DNA from: Anaerolineales bacterium UBA5195
GTDB lineage: Bacteria; Chloroflexota; Anaerolineae; Anaerolineales; Villigracilaceae
Length of the DNA stretch: 64,000 bases
Assembly: GCA_002412925.1 (NCBI GenBank)
Contig: DHVZ01000045.1
Location: 22,452 to 86,451 of the forward strand
Direction: 5' to 3'
Shown here: one piece after another, positions 41,140-50,641 of the stretch
Layout: each line of letters starts with the position of its first letter
Numbering within the stretch: the first letter of the stretch is position 1
The notes under the pieces: model-generated
Told to the model about the DNA's origin: nothing
Database searches by the model: none
Seen by the model: the letters and a program-made list of their open reading frames with translations, nothing else
Made by a program: the position numbers and the translations under genes

Positions 41140-42489
41140 ATGACAAAACCAGTCAGCCACACCATTCTGTTATTAACCGGTTCTTTATTTTCCATCTTTG
41201 CAGTCATGGCCCTGCCAGGATTCTATTTCCATAAAGACCTGGAAACCTTTTGGGCCTGGAGTCAGGCCTGGAATCGGGGCTGGCAAGAAATTTATGTCAC
41301 CTGCCCAGAATGTAATTATCCAATCATCGGGTTGTTCAGCTCGGCAGGTCTGACCGGCCTGACCGGCCTGTTGCAGAAGCTCGGGTACGAAAAGGCGGTC
41401 TTTGTTTTCAGGCTTTTCCTGGCCTTCGTAGATGGCCTGAACGTCTTCCTGGTTTACTGGATTTTGAAAAAACTATCCATTGAAAAAGCGGCTTTCTGGG
41501 CCGGGGTGATGGGTGTTTCCATCTCTTCCTGGGTGGGTGGAGCGCTCTGGGGACAAATCGATGGGGTCAGCCAGTTTTTTATCCTGGCCACGCTGGCCTG
41601 GATTGTGAAAGGAAATGTCGATCGCTGGCCTTCCAGGGCGGCTTTTAGAATCTACTTGGCTGGCACAGGTATTCTATTGGCCTGCATTTTGCTGACCAAG
41701 CAATTGACCCTCTTTAGCGTGTTTTCCATTAGTCTGTTGGTGGCGGCCAATCTTCTGTTCTATTCCCGGGCATGGAAACAGGTTACACTGCACTCGGCGC
41801 TGGCGCTGGCAGCCTTCCTTGCAACCGTTTCTGTCTGGGATCTTTTCTTGAAATTACCCGCGCCTTATTTCTCCCACCTGCATTACATTGTGCAGGAGGG
41901 GGTTTACCGAGGCGACATCATTTCTGGCAACGGGTTCAATCTCTGGATGTTCTTAGGACGGGATATGTGGAGCTCCGCGTATGTTCCGTTGACAGCGAAT
42001 CTCCCATTTTTCACGCCATTCTGGATAGGCAGGTTATTCTTTGTCATTTTTGTCGGCCTGATTACGTCTTCGCTGTTGCTTTTCCTGCAGGAGCATTTGC
42101 GTGGCAGGGAAACGTTTTTAAACAGGGAGGTGATCCTAAACTTTATTTTTTTTCTTGCGCTGGTGAACTTGGGATTCAATATATTCCTGACCGGAACCCA
42201 CGAACGTTACCTGTATCACTTTTATCCCTACATCATCGTTGCGGTAGCGGGCCTGGAAAGTTACAGCCCTATTTTTACGGCAAAAACCCGCTCCCTATTG
42301 GTGTTTGGCGCCAGTTTTTATGGAATCTTCATCCTGATGATCTTATCGCAGATTGATTTCAGGCTGGGTTATCTGCCGCATTGGGTGATGGGAATCTTCC
42401 ATCTTGGCCTTTTAATCTATCTCACAGCGGTCATTTTGCGTTACCAGAAATTCACAGCCAGAGCAGTTTCGCTCAAAGAAAGCGTGTAA
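41140..42489 (+). CDS. GT-C-like multipass mannosyltransferase-type protein
   Basis: 449 residues with about ten or eleven membrane helices. The motif VGGALWGQIDGVSQFFIL after the fourth helix is the WGQxD signature of membrane mannosyltransferase-like GT-C enzymes, and FHKDLETFWAWSQAW in the first loop gives the acidic residue expected there. It probably transfers sugars from a lipid carrier at the outer membrane face. ATG at 41140 follows GGGAGTGAG. It is followed after 5 nt by a small gene. Confidence 0.78.
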   Translation: MTKPVSHTILLLTGSLFSIFAVMALPGFYFHKDLETFWAWSQAWNRGWQEIYVTCPECNYPIIGLFSSAGLTGLTGLLQKLGYEKAVFVFRLFLAFVDGLNVFLVYWILKKLSIEKAAFWAGVMGVSISSWVGGALWGQIDGVSQFFILATLAWIVKGNVDRWPSRAAFRIYLAGTGILLACILLTKQLTLFSVFSISLLVAANLLFYSRAWKQVTLHSALALAAFLATVSVWDLFLKLPAPYFSHLHYIVQEGVYRGDIISGNGFNLWMFLGRDMWSSAYVPLTANLPFFTPFWIGRLFFVIFVGLITSSLLLFLQEHLRGRETFLNREVILNFIFFLALVNLGFNIFLTGTHERYLYHFYPYIIVAVAGLESYSPIFTAKTRSLLVFGASFYGIFILMILSQIDFRLGYLPHWVMGIFHLGLLIYLTAVILRYQKFTARAVSLKESV

Positions 42490-42494
42490 AACCC

Positions 42495-42788
42495 ATGACT
42501 GACCATCAGCCGCGGCATACCAAAATCGAAAAGGAAATCGTTACCAACCTGGGAACTGTCATCCTGGAACATCCGGTGGGATACGCGCGTGGCAAGTCGA
42601 ATCTGTATTGTGTTTCCAGTGATGACAAGGTTCTCTGGTTTGCCGAATTACCCGAGGAAAATGTGCTCTATACGCGCGTCAGATTCGATGACCAGGGTGA
42701 AAAACTGCTCACCTACTCGGTTCGCGGGCACGCCTGCGAAATCGACCTGAAAACAGGTAAGTTATTGAGCAAGATTTCGATCTCCTAA
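42495..42788 (+). CDS. Small hypothetical protein
   Basis: 97 residues from ATG at 42495, 5 nt after the glycosyltransferase stop. Beta-rich: TNLGTVILEHPVGYARGKSN, LYCVSSDDKVLWFAELP, EKLLTYSVRGHACEIDLKTG. The pattern resembles a piece of a WD40/PQQ-type blade pair. No family recognised; it could be a small accessory protein or a relic of a larger propeller. Confidence 0.65.
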   Translation: MTDHQPRHTKIEKEIVTNLGTVILEHPVGYARGKSNLYCVSSDDKVLWFAELPEENVLYTRVRFDDQGEKLLTYSVRGHACEIDLKTGKLLSKISIS

Positions 42789-42829
42789 CTGTAACTGCTT
42801 CCATAATTATCGACATAAGGAAATAAACC

Positions 42830-43399
42830 GTGCTTGACTATCAATCTGTGCATGAAAAGAAAATTACGTTCAATGACCTGATCGAAGATTTGAGCTTTGC
42901 CGACCTGCGCCGCGAAACCAATGAAATGATTGATGAAATCCAGCGCTTGATCACAAACTGCGAAGATGCCGATGTGATCTTTCAACCCGTCGATCCAAAG
43001 GCGGATGACCCGTTTGCCGTTGAAGGTGAGCGGAAATTGGCCTGGAGCCTGGGCCACGTGATCGTCCACTGCACAGCTTCATCAGAAGAATCCGCCTTTT
43101 TGGCGGCGGAACTGGCGCGGGGGGTTGAATTCCATGGCCGCTCGCGCTGGGAGGTACCCTGGAGAACGATCACCTCGATCGCGCAGTGCCGCGCGCGGCT
43201 CAAGGAGTCGCGGCGGATGCGCCTGGCCAGCCTGGACCTGTGGCCTGTTCAACCACATCTCAACAATACTTATCTTCCACGGGAAGGTGCGCAGCCGATG
43301 AATGCCATTGCGCGTTTTGCAAGCGGCTTAATGCACGATTATGACCACCTCGGCCAGATTGCCGAGATTGTCAAACAGGCCAAGGCGGCGCGGAAGTAA
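42830..43399 (+). CDS. DinB-family protein
   Basis: 189 residues, start GTG at 42830 behind AAGGA. The DinB/YfiT-like four-helix fold shows the metal-site His pattern: LAWSLGHVIVHCTASSEESA in the middle and LMHDYDHLGQIAEIVKQ at the end. Such proteins bind a divalent metal and include thiol-dependent transferases as well as DNA-damage-inducible proteins. It is followed after about 50 nt by the EtfBA operon. Confidence 0.82.
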   Translation: MLDYQSVHEKKITFNDLIEDLSFADLRRETNEMIDEIQRLITNCEDADVIFQPVDPKADDPFAVEGERKLAWSLGHVIVHCTASSEESAFLAAELARGVEFHGRSRWEVPWRTITSIAQCRARLKESRRMRLASLDLWPVQPHLNNTYLPREGAQPMNAIARFASGLMHDYDHLGQIAEIVKQAKAARK

Positions 43400-43447
43400 G
43401 GGAGAAAGCGCCGCGAGCCTGCTTGCCAATCAAGAAGGAGAAACACC

Positions 43448-44218
43448 TTGAAAATTGTCGTCTGTCTCAAACAAGTACCCGATTCCGAGGCCAAAGTAAC
43501 TATCCAGAATGGGCAAATTTCATGGGGCGAATCGCCATTGGTCATCAACCCATTTGACGAGTATGCCGTCGAAGCCGGGCTTCAGCAAAAGGAAACGCTG
43601 GAGGCGGAGGTCACGGCGCTCTGCCTGGGCAACGAATCGGCCAAGGAGGCGCTCAAACACGCCCTGGCGATGGGCGCCGATCACGCCATCCTGGTCAGCG
43701 ACCCGGCGCTGACCGAACTTGACTCGCAAGGCGCGGCGCACATCCTGGCAGCGGCTGTCAAAAAAATCGGCGGCGCGGAAATGGTCATTTTTGGCCGCCA
43801 GACCCTGGATAGCGGCACCGGCCTGACCACGGCGCAGACTGCGCGCATACTCGGCTGGCCGATGCTCGCGCTGGCCGGTTCAATCAAAATCGAGGGCGGC
43901 AAGGTTACGGTTGAGCGCGTTATCGAGGAGGGCAGGCAAACCCTTAGCGCCAGCCTGCCTGCCGTCTTGAGCGTCGTCCAGGGGATTGGCGAGCCGCGCT
44001 ACCCGTCGTTTATGGGCATCCGCAAGGCCTCCAAGGCCGAAATCCCAACCTGGACACTGGCCGACCTGGGCATATCCGCCCCGGTAGCGGTTGTCAGCCG
44101 TACCGCGCTGATGGAGCCGCCCAGCCGCGACATCCCATGCGAAATCATCAGCGGCAGCAGCCCCGAAGAAATTGCCGAAAAACTGGTTGAGAAAATCCTG
44201 GCGGAGAAAGTCCTATGA
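43448..44218 (+). CDS. etfB: Electron transfer flavoprotein, beta subunit
   Basis: 256 residues; TTG start at 43448 with AAGGAG. Typical N-terminus KIVVCLKQVPDSEAKV, then INPFDEYAVEAGLQ, and the nucleotide-binding VIFGRQTLDSGTGLTTAQTA. The signature VERVIEEGRQTLSASLPAVLSV is present. It pairs with EtfA and carries AMP or a second FAD. Overlaps etfA by ATGA. No acyl-CoA dehydrogenase, EtfD or ETF dehydrogenase is adjacent, so the electron partners are elsewhere. Confidence 0.95.
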   Translation: MKIVVCLKQVPDSEAKVTIQNGQISWGESPLVINPFDEYAVEAGLQQKETLEAEVTALCLGNESAKEALKHALAMGADHAILVSDPALTELDSQGAAHILAAAVKKIGGAEMVIFGRQTLDSGTGLTTAQTARILGWPMLALAGSIKIEGGKVTVERVIEEGRQTLSASLPAVLSVVQGIGEPRYPSFMGIRKASKAEIPTWTLADLGISAPVAVVSRTALMEPPSRDIPCEIISGSSPEEIAEKLVEKILAEKVL

Positions 44219-45204
44219 AAACCTGGGTTTATATTGACCATTTCAAAGGTGAAGTTGTTTCGGCTTCCTGGGAAGCCATCGGCGTGGGCAAAACCTTTGG
44301 CCCCGTCACCGCGCTTGTTTTTGGTTCCGGCATCGAGGCCTTGGCGCAGGCGGCCTTCGAATTCGGCGCGGATGAAGTCCTGCTGGCGGATGACGCCGCC
44401 CTGGCGGATTTCCGCGCCGAAGCCGTTGCTTCCACCTTGACGGCGCTGGCTGCCGCTTCCACCCCAGACCTGATCCTGCTGCCGACAACCTTCCGCGCCA
44501 AGGAGCTGGCGGCCATGTGCGCCATCGACTTACAGACCGGCGTGCTGGTGGATGTCACCGCACTGGAAGCCGAGGCCGATCAGCTGATTGCCACGCGCCC
44601 GATCTACGAGGGCAAGCTGTTCGAGAAAGCCACCTGCGCCGCAAAACCGCAGTTCATCACTTTACGCGGACGAGCCTTCCCACGCCCGGCGCGCGAAACT
44701 GGCCGCTCCGGCAGGCTGATAAAAGTCGCCGCCGAAGCAAATGCGCTGACAACTGTTGAAGGCTATGCCGCTGGTGACAGCAGCGCCAGCCTGGCCGATG
44801 CGAGTGTGATCGTCTCGGGCGGGCGGGGCATGTCGAACAACCCGTCGCTGGGATTGGATGAAAACGAAACGGCGAAAAAAGGCCTGGGGTTGGTTGCTGA
44901 ACTAGCCGAAGTGCTGGGAGGCGCCGTCGGAGCCAGCCGCGCCGCTGTCGACGGGGGCTATGTCCCCTATTCGCACCAGGTTGGGCAGACTGGCAAAGTT
45001 GTCTCGCCAGACCTGTATATCGCGGCGGGCATTTCCGGGGCGATCCAGCATATCGTTGGCATCCGCAGCGCAAAGGTGGTGGTCGCCATCAACAAGGATG
45101 CCGAAGCGCCGATTTTCCAGGTGGCGCGCTACGGCGTGGTAGGCGACCTGTTCACCTTCCTGCCGCTCCTGACGGAAGCTTTCAGAAAAAAACTGGGGAA
45201 GTAG
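44215..45204 (+). CDS. etfA: Electron transfer flavoprotein, alpha subunit
   Basis: 329 residues. The C-terminal FAD-binding half has VIVSGGRGMSN, GGAVGASRAAVDGGYVPYSHQVGQTGKVVSPDLYIAAGISGAIQHIVG in family order (quoted in parts: AVGASRAAVDGGY, QVGQTGKVVSP, AAGISGAIQH) and INKDAEAPIFQVARYGVVGD. The heterodimer carries electrons between flavin dehydrogenases and the quinone pool or ferredoxin. Ends at a strong hairpin terminator. Confidence 0.95.
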   Translation: MKTWVYIDHFKGEVVSASWEAIGVGKTFGPVTALVFGSGIEALAQAAFEFGADEVLLADDAALADFRAEAVASTLTALAAASTPDLILLPTTFRAKELAAMCAIDLQTGVLVDVTALEAEADQLIATRPIYEGKLFEKATCAAKPQFITLRGRAFPRPARETGRSGRLIKVAAEANALTTVEGYAAGDSSASLADASVIVSGGRGMSNNPSLGLDENETAKKGLGLVAELAEVLGGAVGASRAAVDGGYVPYSHQVGQTGKVVSPDLYIAAGISGAIQHIVGIRSAKVVVAINKDAEAPIFQVARYGVVGDLFTFLPLLTEAFRKKLGK

Positions 45205-45207
45205 CCC

Positions 45208-45258
45208 TGCCATACAGAAAAGACCGAGAGCGCAAGCCCTCGGTCTTTTTGTATGGCA
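45208..45258 (+). terminator. Intrinsic terminator after etfA
   Basis: AAAAGACCGAG / CTCGGTCTTTT, extended by outer arms TGCCATAC / GTATGGCA, starting a few bases past the etfA stop. Confidence 0.9.
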
Positions 45259-45311
45259 GCACTACTTAATGATGATCGACCGCCCCAGCCCCAGTAATAC
45301 TAATTTATCTA

Positions 45312-45350
45312 TTGACAAAAGAAAAATATTATGTAAAATTATTACATAAT
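45312..45350 (+). promoter_or_regulatory. MFS promoter with perfect AT-rich operator
   Basis: TTGACA (45312-45317), 16-nt spacer, TAAAAT (45334-45339). The inverted repeat ATTATGTAA-AATTA-TTACATAAT (45328-45350) is perfect and covers the -10, a MarR/PadR-like operator layout. No regulator gene is adjacent. Confidence 0.75.
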
Positions 45351-45383
45351 ATTAAAATTAACATCAATTATTTGGAGATAAGA

Positions 45384-46685
45384 ATGAATATTTCTGAAAT
45401 TTCCAGCGATGAATTCCAAACCAACTGGAAAGGTAAATTCTTCACCATCTTTGCCGGTCAGGCGTTTTCCCTGTTTGGCTCAGCGCTGGTGCAGTTTGCC
45501 CTGGTCTGGTATCTCACCCAGCAAACCGGTTCGGCCACCATCCTGGCAACTGCCACGCTGGTGGCAATGCTGCCCCAGATCATCCTCGGGCCGTTTGTCG
45601 GCGCACTGGTCGATCGCTGGGACCGCCGCCTGGTCATGATGGTCGCCGATGGGGCGATTGCCCTGGTAACTCTCGCCCTGGCCGCGCTTTTTCTATTCGG
45701 CCTGGTGCAAGTCTGGCATATTTACCTCATCCTGTTGCTGCGCTCCGCGGGCGGCGCTTTCCATTGGCCTGCCATGCAGGCTTCCACCTCGCTGATGGTT
45801 CCAAAGGAACAGCTTTCGCGCATCGCCGGGATGCAGCAAACCTTGCATGGCCTGGTCAGCATTATTGCGCCGCCGACCGGTGCCGTCTTGATCAGCCTGC
45901 TGCCCACGCAGGGTGTCTTGATGATCGATGTGGTTACCGCGCTGCTGGCGATCCTGCCGCTGGTTTTTATCTCCATCCCGCAGCCCGCCCGCCAGCAAAC
46001 CGAAAGTGGCGAACATGCCACTTCCTACTGGCAGGATGTGCGCGAAGGGTTTGCCTACGTAGCCCGCTGGCCCGGCCTGCTGGCGATTCTCCTGATGGCG
46101 ACCCTGGGTAACTTCCTACTGACTCCCACTGGTGCGCTGATGCCGTTGTTGGTCACGAAGCATTTTGGCCTGGGCGCTCTGGAATTTGGCCTGACCGATT
46201 CGCTCTGGGGGATTGGGATGATTGCTGGCGGCTTGCTGTTGAGCGTCTGGGGCGGCTTCAAGCGCCGGGTGCTGACCAGTATGTTAGGGATTATCGGGCT
46301 GGGCCTGGGTGTCGTGACCGTCGGGTTTACGCCAGCCAATATGTTCTGGCTGGCGCTGGCCGGGATGGCCTTCATGGGTTTTATGAATCCGATGACCAAC
46401 GGCCCGTTACATGCCATTATCCAGACTGCCGTCAAACCCGAAATGCAGGGACGGGTTATGTCGTTGATCAGCAGCGCGGCCACGGCCATGACCCCACTTT
46501 CGCTCGCAGTGGCTGGCCCGGTCTCGGACCTGGTTGGCATCCGCGCCTGGTATATTTTCGGCGGCGTGGTTTGCCTGCTGATGGGTGCAGGAGCGCTTTT
46601 CATCCCGGCCATCATGAATGTTGAAACCAACCACACTGAGAAGACCGTTCAACCACCTGCCGGCGCCGCAGCTGTCATTCAATAA
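45384..46685 (+). CDS. MFS transporter, DHA3/macrolide-efflux type
   Basis: 433 residues with 12 expected helices. ATG at 45384 follows GGAG; the longer reading would start inside the promoter. Motif A in loop 2-3 is GALVDRWDRRLVMMVADG; the N-terminus FFTIFAGQAFSLFGSALVQFALVWYL (helix 1) is typical of DHA3 efflux pumps. Likely exports a drug-like compound, induced when a repressor leaves the palindrome over its promoter. Confidence 0.9.
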   Translation: MNISEISSDEFQTNWKGKFFTIFAGQAFSLFGSALVQFALVWYLTQQTGSATILATATLVAMLPQIILGPFVGALVDRWDRRLVMMVADGAIALVTLALAALFLFGLVQVWHIYLILLLRSAGGAFHWPAMQASTSLMVPKEQLSRIAGMQQTLHGLVSIIAPPTGAVLISLLPTQGVLMIDVVTALLAILPLVFISIPQPARQQTESGEHATSYWQDVREGFAYVARWPGLLAILLMATLGNFLLTPTGALMPLLVTKHFGLGALEFGLTDSLWGIGMIAGGLLLSVWGGFKRRVLTSMLGIIGLGLGVVTVGFTPANMFWLALAGMAFMGFMNPMTNGPLHAIIQTAVKPEMQGRVMSLISSAATAMTPLSLAVAGPVSDLVGIRAWYIFGGVVCLLMGAGALFIPAIMNVETNHTEKTVQPPAGAAAVIQ

Positions 46686-46699
46686 ACACTCCTCACAAA

Positions 46700-46734
46700 C
46701 CGGCCCGGATGCGTGCATCCGGGCCGGTTTTTTT
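46700..46734. terminator. Intrinsic terminator between convergent genes
   Basis: Perfect 13-bp stem CCGGCCCGGATGC / GCATCCGGGCCGG, 2-nt spacer, then seven T on the plus strand. Serves the MFS gene. Confidence 0.92.
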
Positions 46735-47404
46735 ATTCTGGAATGGGCCTGCTGACCAATCCCAAACTTTTCAGGGTTGACGCAAAACGCGAGGTCAGGT
46801 GGATCAGCGGCGACGAGAGCCGGACGTTTTCCACACCCAAACGGATGACGCGCCGCAGGCTCTCAGCATCTGTAAACTTTTCCACCGTTAAAGTGGCGCG
46901 GCCCAGTTCCATAGCTGTGTGCGCATCCGAGCCGACAGTGCCAGCCAGGCCGTGCTGGCGGGCAAATTCCTGCGCAGTCAGGTTGTCGCGCCCGTCCATG
47001 CAGCGGGCGTTAAAGGTTTCGATGGCATCCACCAGCGGGAGGATTTCGAGCAGGTGCGCCAACTCCCAGCCGCGCTTCACGTCGAAGGGATGCGACACGC
47101 TAATAAAGGCTCCCTGCGCTTTCAGGCGGCGGAGGGCCTCGAATGGTTCCAACCCCGAAGGGATTTCCTCCGTCACAAAGGCAGCCAGCAATTCGCCGCG
47201 GGTGGTCATAATCTCCTCGCCAACGATGACCAGCTCCGGGGCGATTCGCCTGGCTGCCAGCGCGCCATCAATCGAATTGTGGTCGGTGACGATTAATCGG
47301 TCGATGCCCTTACGGCGGGCCGCCTCCACCAGCGTTTTGGGCCGGGTGAGACTGTCCTTCGAAAAGATGGTGTGGCAGTGAAATTCGACTTTGAAGTGTT
47401 TCAT
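46733..47404 (-). CDS. PHP-domain phosphoesterase
   Basis: 223 residues. All PHP metal motifs are present: FHCHTIFSKDS (H9, H11), VTDHNSIDGA, VGEEIMTTRGELLA, ISVSHPFDVKRG and GTVGSDAHTAMELG. This matches stand-alone PHP phosphoesterases such as nucleoside 3',5'-bisphosphate or RNA-end phosphatases; the substrate is not predictable here. ATG at 47404. Convergent with the MFS gene and divergent from the SPFH operon. Confidence 0.9.
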   Translation of the reverse strand: MKHFKVEFHCHTIFSKDSLTRPKTLVEAARRKGIDRLIVTDHNSIDGALAARRIAPELVIVGEEIMTTRGELLAAFVTEEIPSGLEPFEALRRLKAQGAFISVSHPFDVKRGWELAHLLEILPLVDAIETFNARCMDGRDNLTAQEFARQHGLAGTVGSDAHTAMELGRATLTVEKFTDAESLRRVIRLGVENVRLSSPLIHLTSRFASTLKSLGLVSRPIPE

Positions 47405-47470
47405 GGGATTTCCGATGCAAAAAGTGGGCTTACCTAACGCTTTTATGGAGTTCAGACCCCAGAAATTTGC

Positions 47471-47500
47471 TTGACAAATCCATCTGCCAAAGTATATACT
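47471..47500 (+). promoter_or_regulatory. Promoter of the SPFH operon
   Basis: TTGACA (47471-47476), 18-nt spacer, TATACT (47495-47500). It leaves an untranslated leader of about 50 nt before ATG 47558. Confidence 0.75.
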
Positions 47501-47557
47501 GATTCTGGCATCAATTTAGCACAGTCTTGTAAAGGGCGCAACAGGGACGATCATTCC

Positions 47558-49255
47558 ATGGTCTACTTTGAATGGCTATACGACGTTTTTAAGGCGGCCA
47601 ATACTCTGTTGGACCTTGTCTTTTTCTGGGGCGGATGGTTGTTCTTCCTTGAGTACCCCTTTGTTTTCCTGGCCAGGGGAGTTTACAAAAACAATAAGCA
47701 GAAACGCAAAAACCCGGCAGAAAGCAACCTGGGGGATTTGTTTTCACAAACGCTCATTTTGTTCATCTTGGCTTTGGTCGGCGGGGTTATCTGGAGTTTC
47801 CCAGACATTGCCTTATTGCTCTTTGCCTGGGATGGGACGGCACTTGACCTGGTGTTGAATTTTCCCGCCGAGTTGGGGGCGCTTTGGCGGGACTGGCTTT
47901 GGCTGTTGACATTTATTCGCTGGGGTGAAGTCTCGCTCCTGCTTTTGGCCGCAGCTTATTACTTTGGGCATGAATATGGCGAAAAACGCTGGTTGAATTC
48001 TGCCATCGGCCACATTGCCATCGTTTTTATTGGCTTGTTATTCAACCGCTGGATCGGTCTCTTTTTCATTACCCTGCCCGTCTTGGCAGTCTATTATTTT
48101 TCTCTCTACAACCTGGCGCATGTGATCCTGCCAGCCTCCAACCCGGAGGATCGCGCTGAAAAGCGGAAGCGTTTCATGATCCTGGCTGCTTATGCCTGGG
48201 GCATCCAATTCCCGATCTATGTCGTTGACGGGCATGCCTGGAATAAACTTGAGCCGCGCATCCCCGGCGATTTCACCTGGGATTTCCCCGTGCCGGGGTT
48301 GGTCTGGACACGCTCCCACCAGGTTGCGGCCATTACCGGCGGCACCCAATTCAAACGTTTGGACGGCCCCGGGGTGGCCTTTACCGGAAAATTGGAGCGG
48401 CCTTTCCAGGTCTTCGATCTGCGCCTGCAGCTTCGAACCAACGAGATCGACGTAGTCAGCAAGGATGGGATCAGCTTCAAAGCGCGTGTTTTTACAGCCT
48501 TCCGGTTGGATCCGGAGGCCTGGGACAAAGAAACCTATGAAAAAATGCGCCGGATGAATCCCGTTTTGCGCGGCGCGGATAAGCCGACCCACACTTTGGG
48601 AAGTTTTCCTTTTTCTCACCAACGCATCCAGGCCACACTGGGCGTCACCAGCACCAAGGCAGCCATGGGAGATCAGCTGATTTACTGGGACCAATGGGCG
48701 GTGAATATTGTCGAGAAAACGGCGCGCAAAGTCCTTTCACAGAAGAACCTGGATGAATTATGGCGCCCGGCCAGGGATGAAAAGTACGCCAACGCGCTGG
48801 ATGGAATTGCAAATGAAATCAAAGAAGAAGCGTTCCCTGTCTTGCGCAGCGCGGGAGTTCTGGTCTTCGCCGCCCGCGTTGTAAACTTTAATTTTCCGGG
48901 CGAACAAGGCCAGGTCGACGATATCTCAAAACAGCAAATCGCAACCTGGGGTTCTGAATGGGACGGAAAAAGCTCGAAGATTTTATCTGAAGCGCAGGCC
49001 GAGTCAGAATATGCGCAGCAAGAAGCGCGCGCCTATGCCCAATCTATCTTGTTGGATTCCATTGCACAGGGTTTACAGAAAGCCCAGAAAATGCACCCCG
49101 ACCTGCCTCGTTACATCATCGCCATGCGCTTCCTGAGTTCTTTCCAGGCTTATCTTCGAAGACAACCCGCCGGGAACGAGATGGATGAGATTCAGACCTA
49201 TTACACTGAATTGCAAGAGCAGCTTTTTCCAAACCAGGGGAAGGAGAACTCATGA
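47558..49255 (+). CDS. SPFH/band-7-like membrane protein 1
   Basis: 565 residues from ATG at 47558; a longer reading would begin on the promoter. Four or five N-terminal membrane helices (about 15-200) precede an SPFH-like domain: VDGHAWNKLEPRIPGDFTWD, VPGLVWTRSHQVAAITGG, FDLRLQLRTNEIDVVSKDGI and FKARVFTAFRLDPEAWD. The C-terminal part is a charged helical region rich in Ala/Gln (ILSEAQAESEYAQQEARAYA), typical of the coiled coil after band 7. Such proteins oligomerise into membrane cages. Polytopic N-termini are unusual for the family, which normally has one hairpin or helix. Overlaps SPFH 2 by ATGA. Confidence 0.83.
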   Translation: MVYFEWLYDVFKAANTLLDLVFFWGGWLFFLEYPFVFLARGVYKNNKQKRKNPAESNLGDLFSQTLILFILALVGGVIWSFPDIALLLFAWDGTALDLVLNFPAELGALWRDWLWLLTFIRWGEVSLLLLAAAYYFGHEYGEKRWLNSAIGHIAIVFIGLLFNRWIGLFFITLPVLAVYYFSLYNLAHVILPASNPEDRAEKRKRFMILAAYAWGIQFPIYVVDGHAWNKLEPRIPGDFTWDFPVPGLVWTRSHQVAAITGGTQFKRLDGPGVAFTGKLERPFQVFDLRLQLRTNEIDVVSKDGISFKARVFTAFRLDPEAWDKETYEKMRRMNPVLRGADKPTHTLGSFPFSHQRIQATLGVTSTKAAMGDQLIYWDQWAVNIVEKTARKVLSQKNLDELWRPARDEKYANALDGIANEIKEEAFPVLRSAGVLVFAARVVNFNFPGEQGQVDDISKQQIATWGSEWDGKSSKILSEAQAESEYAQQEARAYAQSILLDSIAQGLQKAQKMHPDLPRYIIAMRFLSSFQAYLRRQPAGNEMDEIQTYYTELQEQLFPNQGKENS

Positions 49256-50634
49256 GGAATTTCCCCTATCCAGAGAAGCCGGATGATTGGCAAACAGCCT
49301 ATACACGCGACCAGGCGCATCACGACTCCGAAAAGTATGGGAATAATTTTTCGGCGCCATTGTTATTGGGATTCCTGGTTGCGCTGGCTTACGCTTGTTT
49401 TTGCGCGGCGCGCTTTTTTCTCTCTGGCGCTTACCCGCTCCTATTGCTTGGACCGCTGGCCATCTTGATTGTTTTGCTGCCCTTGTTGTTTTTCGGTCTC
49501 ATGCTAAATGGCGCTTTTCGCCTGGCCTCCAATTTCCTGGTTGAGTTCTATCAACCGCCCGAGGAGCTTGACCCCTCCAAGATTATCAATAACCGGCTGT
49601 TTGGAAAATCCAAGCTGCCTCCGCCGCTGAACATGTTTTCGCAATTTAAATATATCCTCGCCAAAGACGGCGAGATTGCCAACCCAGATCACTGGCCGGC
49701 CTGGTCGGCCTGCAACCTGGGCGGACCGATCATGCCGATCGTCTTCGACGGCTGCGCCCTGTACCTTGAACGCGGGAACCGTTTCTCGCGCGTGGTCGGC
49801 CCCGGTCACCAGGTTCCTTTTTTGGAATGGTTTGAGACGATCAAGTATGTCGTTGACTTGCGCCCCAAGGTGAAGGAGGCTGGTTTTGATGTCTGGACCA
49901 AGGATGGGATCAAGGTCAAATTTAGTATCAAAATCGAATGCCGTATTGGGGATCCTGCCAAACACGACCCCGCCTCCAGCTTGATGTATCCCTACGACCC
50001 GCAGGCGGTCAAGAAAGCCATTGAACGCTATGCGCTCCGTTGGCCCAAACGATTTGAAGGAGAACCAGAGGAATTCACCTGGGTCGACGCCGCCTGGGGA
50101 CAGGTAACCGGCATTGTTCCGAGTTACGTTGGCAGCCGCATGTTAGATGATTTGTTCATCGCAGACCGGATGCGGGGGCAGATACTGTCGCCTGAGGCCA
50201 TCAAGGAAATCTTCGAAAAGCTCAATAAAGCCACCAACGGCTTTGGAGTTTTCATTACAGATTTCCAGATTTTAAAAATTGAAATCCCGAAAGAGGTGGA
50301 AGACCGCCAGAAAGATCGCTGGAAGGCTGAAAGACAAAGCATTGCCACCATCGTCGAGGGCAAAGCCAAGGCCCTCAGCATCCGCACCCAGCAAAAAGCC
50401 CGGGCTGACGCCCAGCGTGATCTCATCCTGGCAATTGCCGATGGGCTGGAAAAAAATATCAACAGGGATGAAAACGAGGGCGACAAGGAACGCTTTATCG
50501 AGCCTTTGCTTTTATCCTTCTCGGGCGTCCTGGACGAGAGTTTGAGAAATCCGTTGCTGCGAGCGAATCTTGCCAAAGACACGCTTGAAGTACTGGAGAA
50601 ATTACAGAATATGCTTGAAAAACCGTCTTCATAG
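49252..50634 (+). CDS. SPFH/band-7-like membrane protein 2
   Basis: 460 residues. Two N-terminal membrane helices (about 35-85) are followed by an SPFH domain: ALYLERGNRFSRVVGPGHQ, then VVDLRPKVKEAGFDVWTKDG, then IKVKFSIKIECRIGDP, and after it FGVFITDFQILKIEIPKEVE with a long basic/acidic coiled coil (QIATIVEGKAKALSIRTQQK region). It is the clearer band-7 member of the pair and probably hetero-oligomerises with the first, as HflK does with HflC. Co-translated with SPFH 1 (ATGA) and followed 7 nt later by the TPR-protease gene. Confidence 0.88.
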   Translation: MRNFPYPEKPDDWQTAYTRDQAHHDSEKYGNNFSAPLLLGFLVALAYACFCAARFFLSGAYPLLLLGPLAILIVLLPLLFFGLMLNGAFRLASNFLVEFYQPPEELDPSKIINNRLFGKSKLPPPLNMFSQFKYILAKDGEIANPDHWPAWSACNLGGPIMPIVFDGCALYLERGNRFSRVVGPGHQVPFLEWFETIKYVVDLRPKVKEAGFDVWTKDGIKVKFSIKIECRIGDPAKHDPASSLMYPYDPQAVKKAIERYALRWPKRFEGEPEEFTWVDAAWGQVTGIVPSYVGSRMLDDLFIADRMRGQILSPEAIKEIFEKLNKATNGFGVFITDFQILKIEIPKEVEDRQKDRWKAERQSIATIVEGKAKALSIRTQQKARADAQRDLILAIADGLEKNINRDENEGDKERFIEPLLLSFSGVLDESLRNPLLRANLAKDTLEVLEKLQNMLEKPSS

Positions 50635-50641
50635 GGAACAT

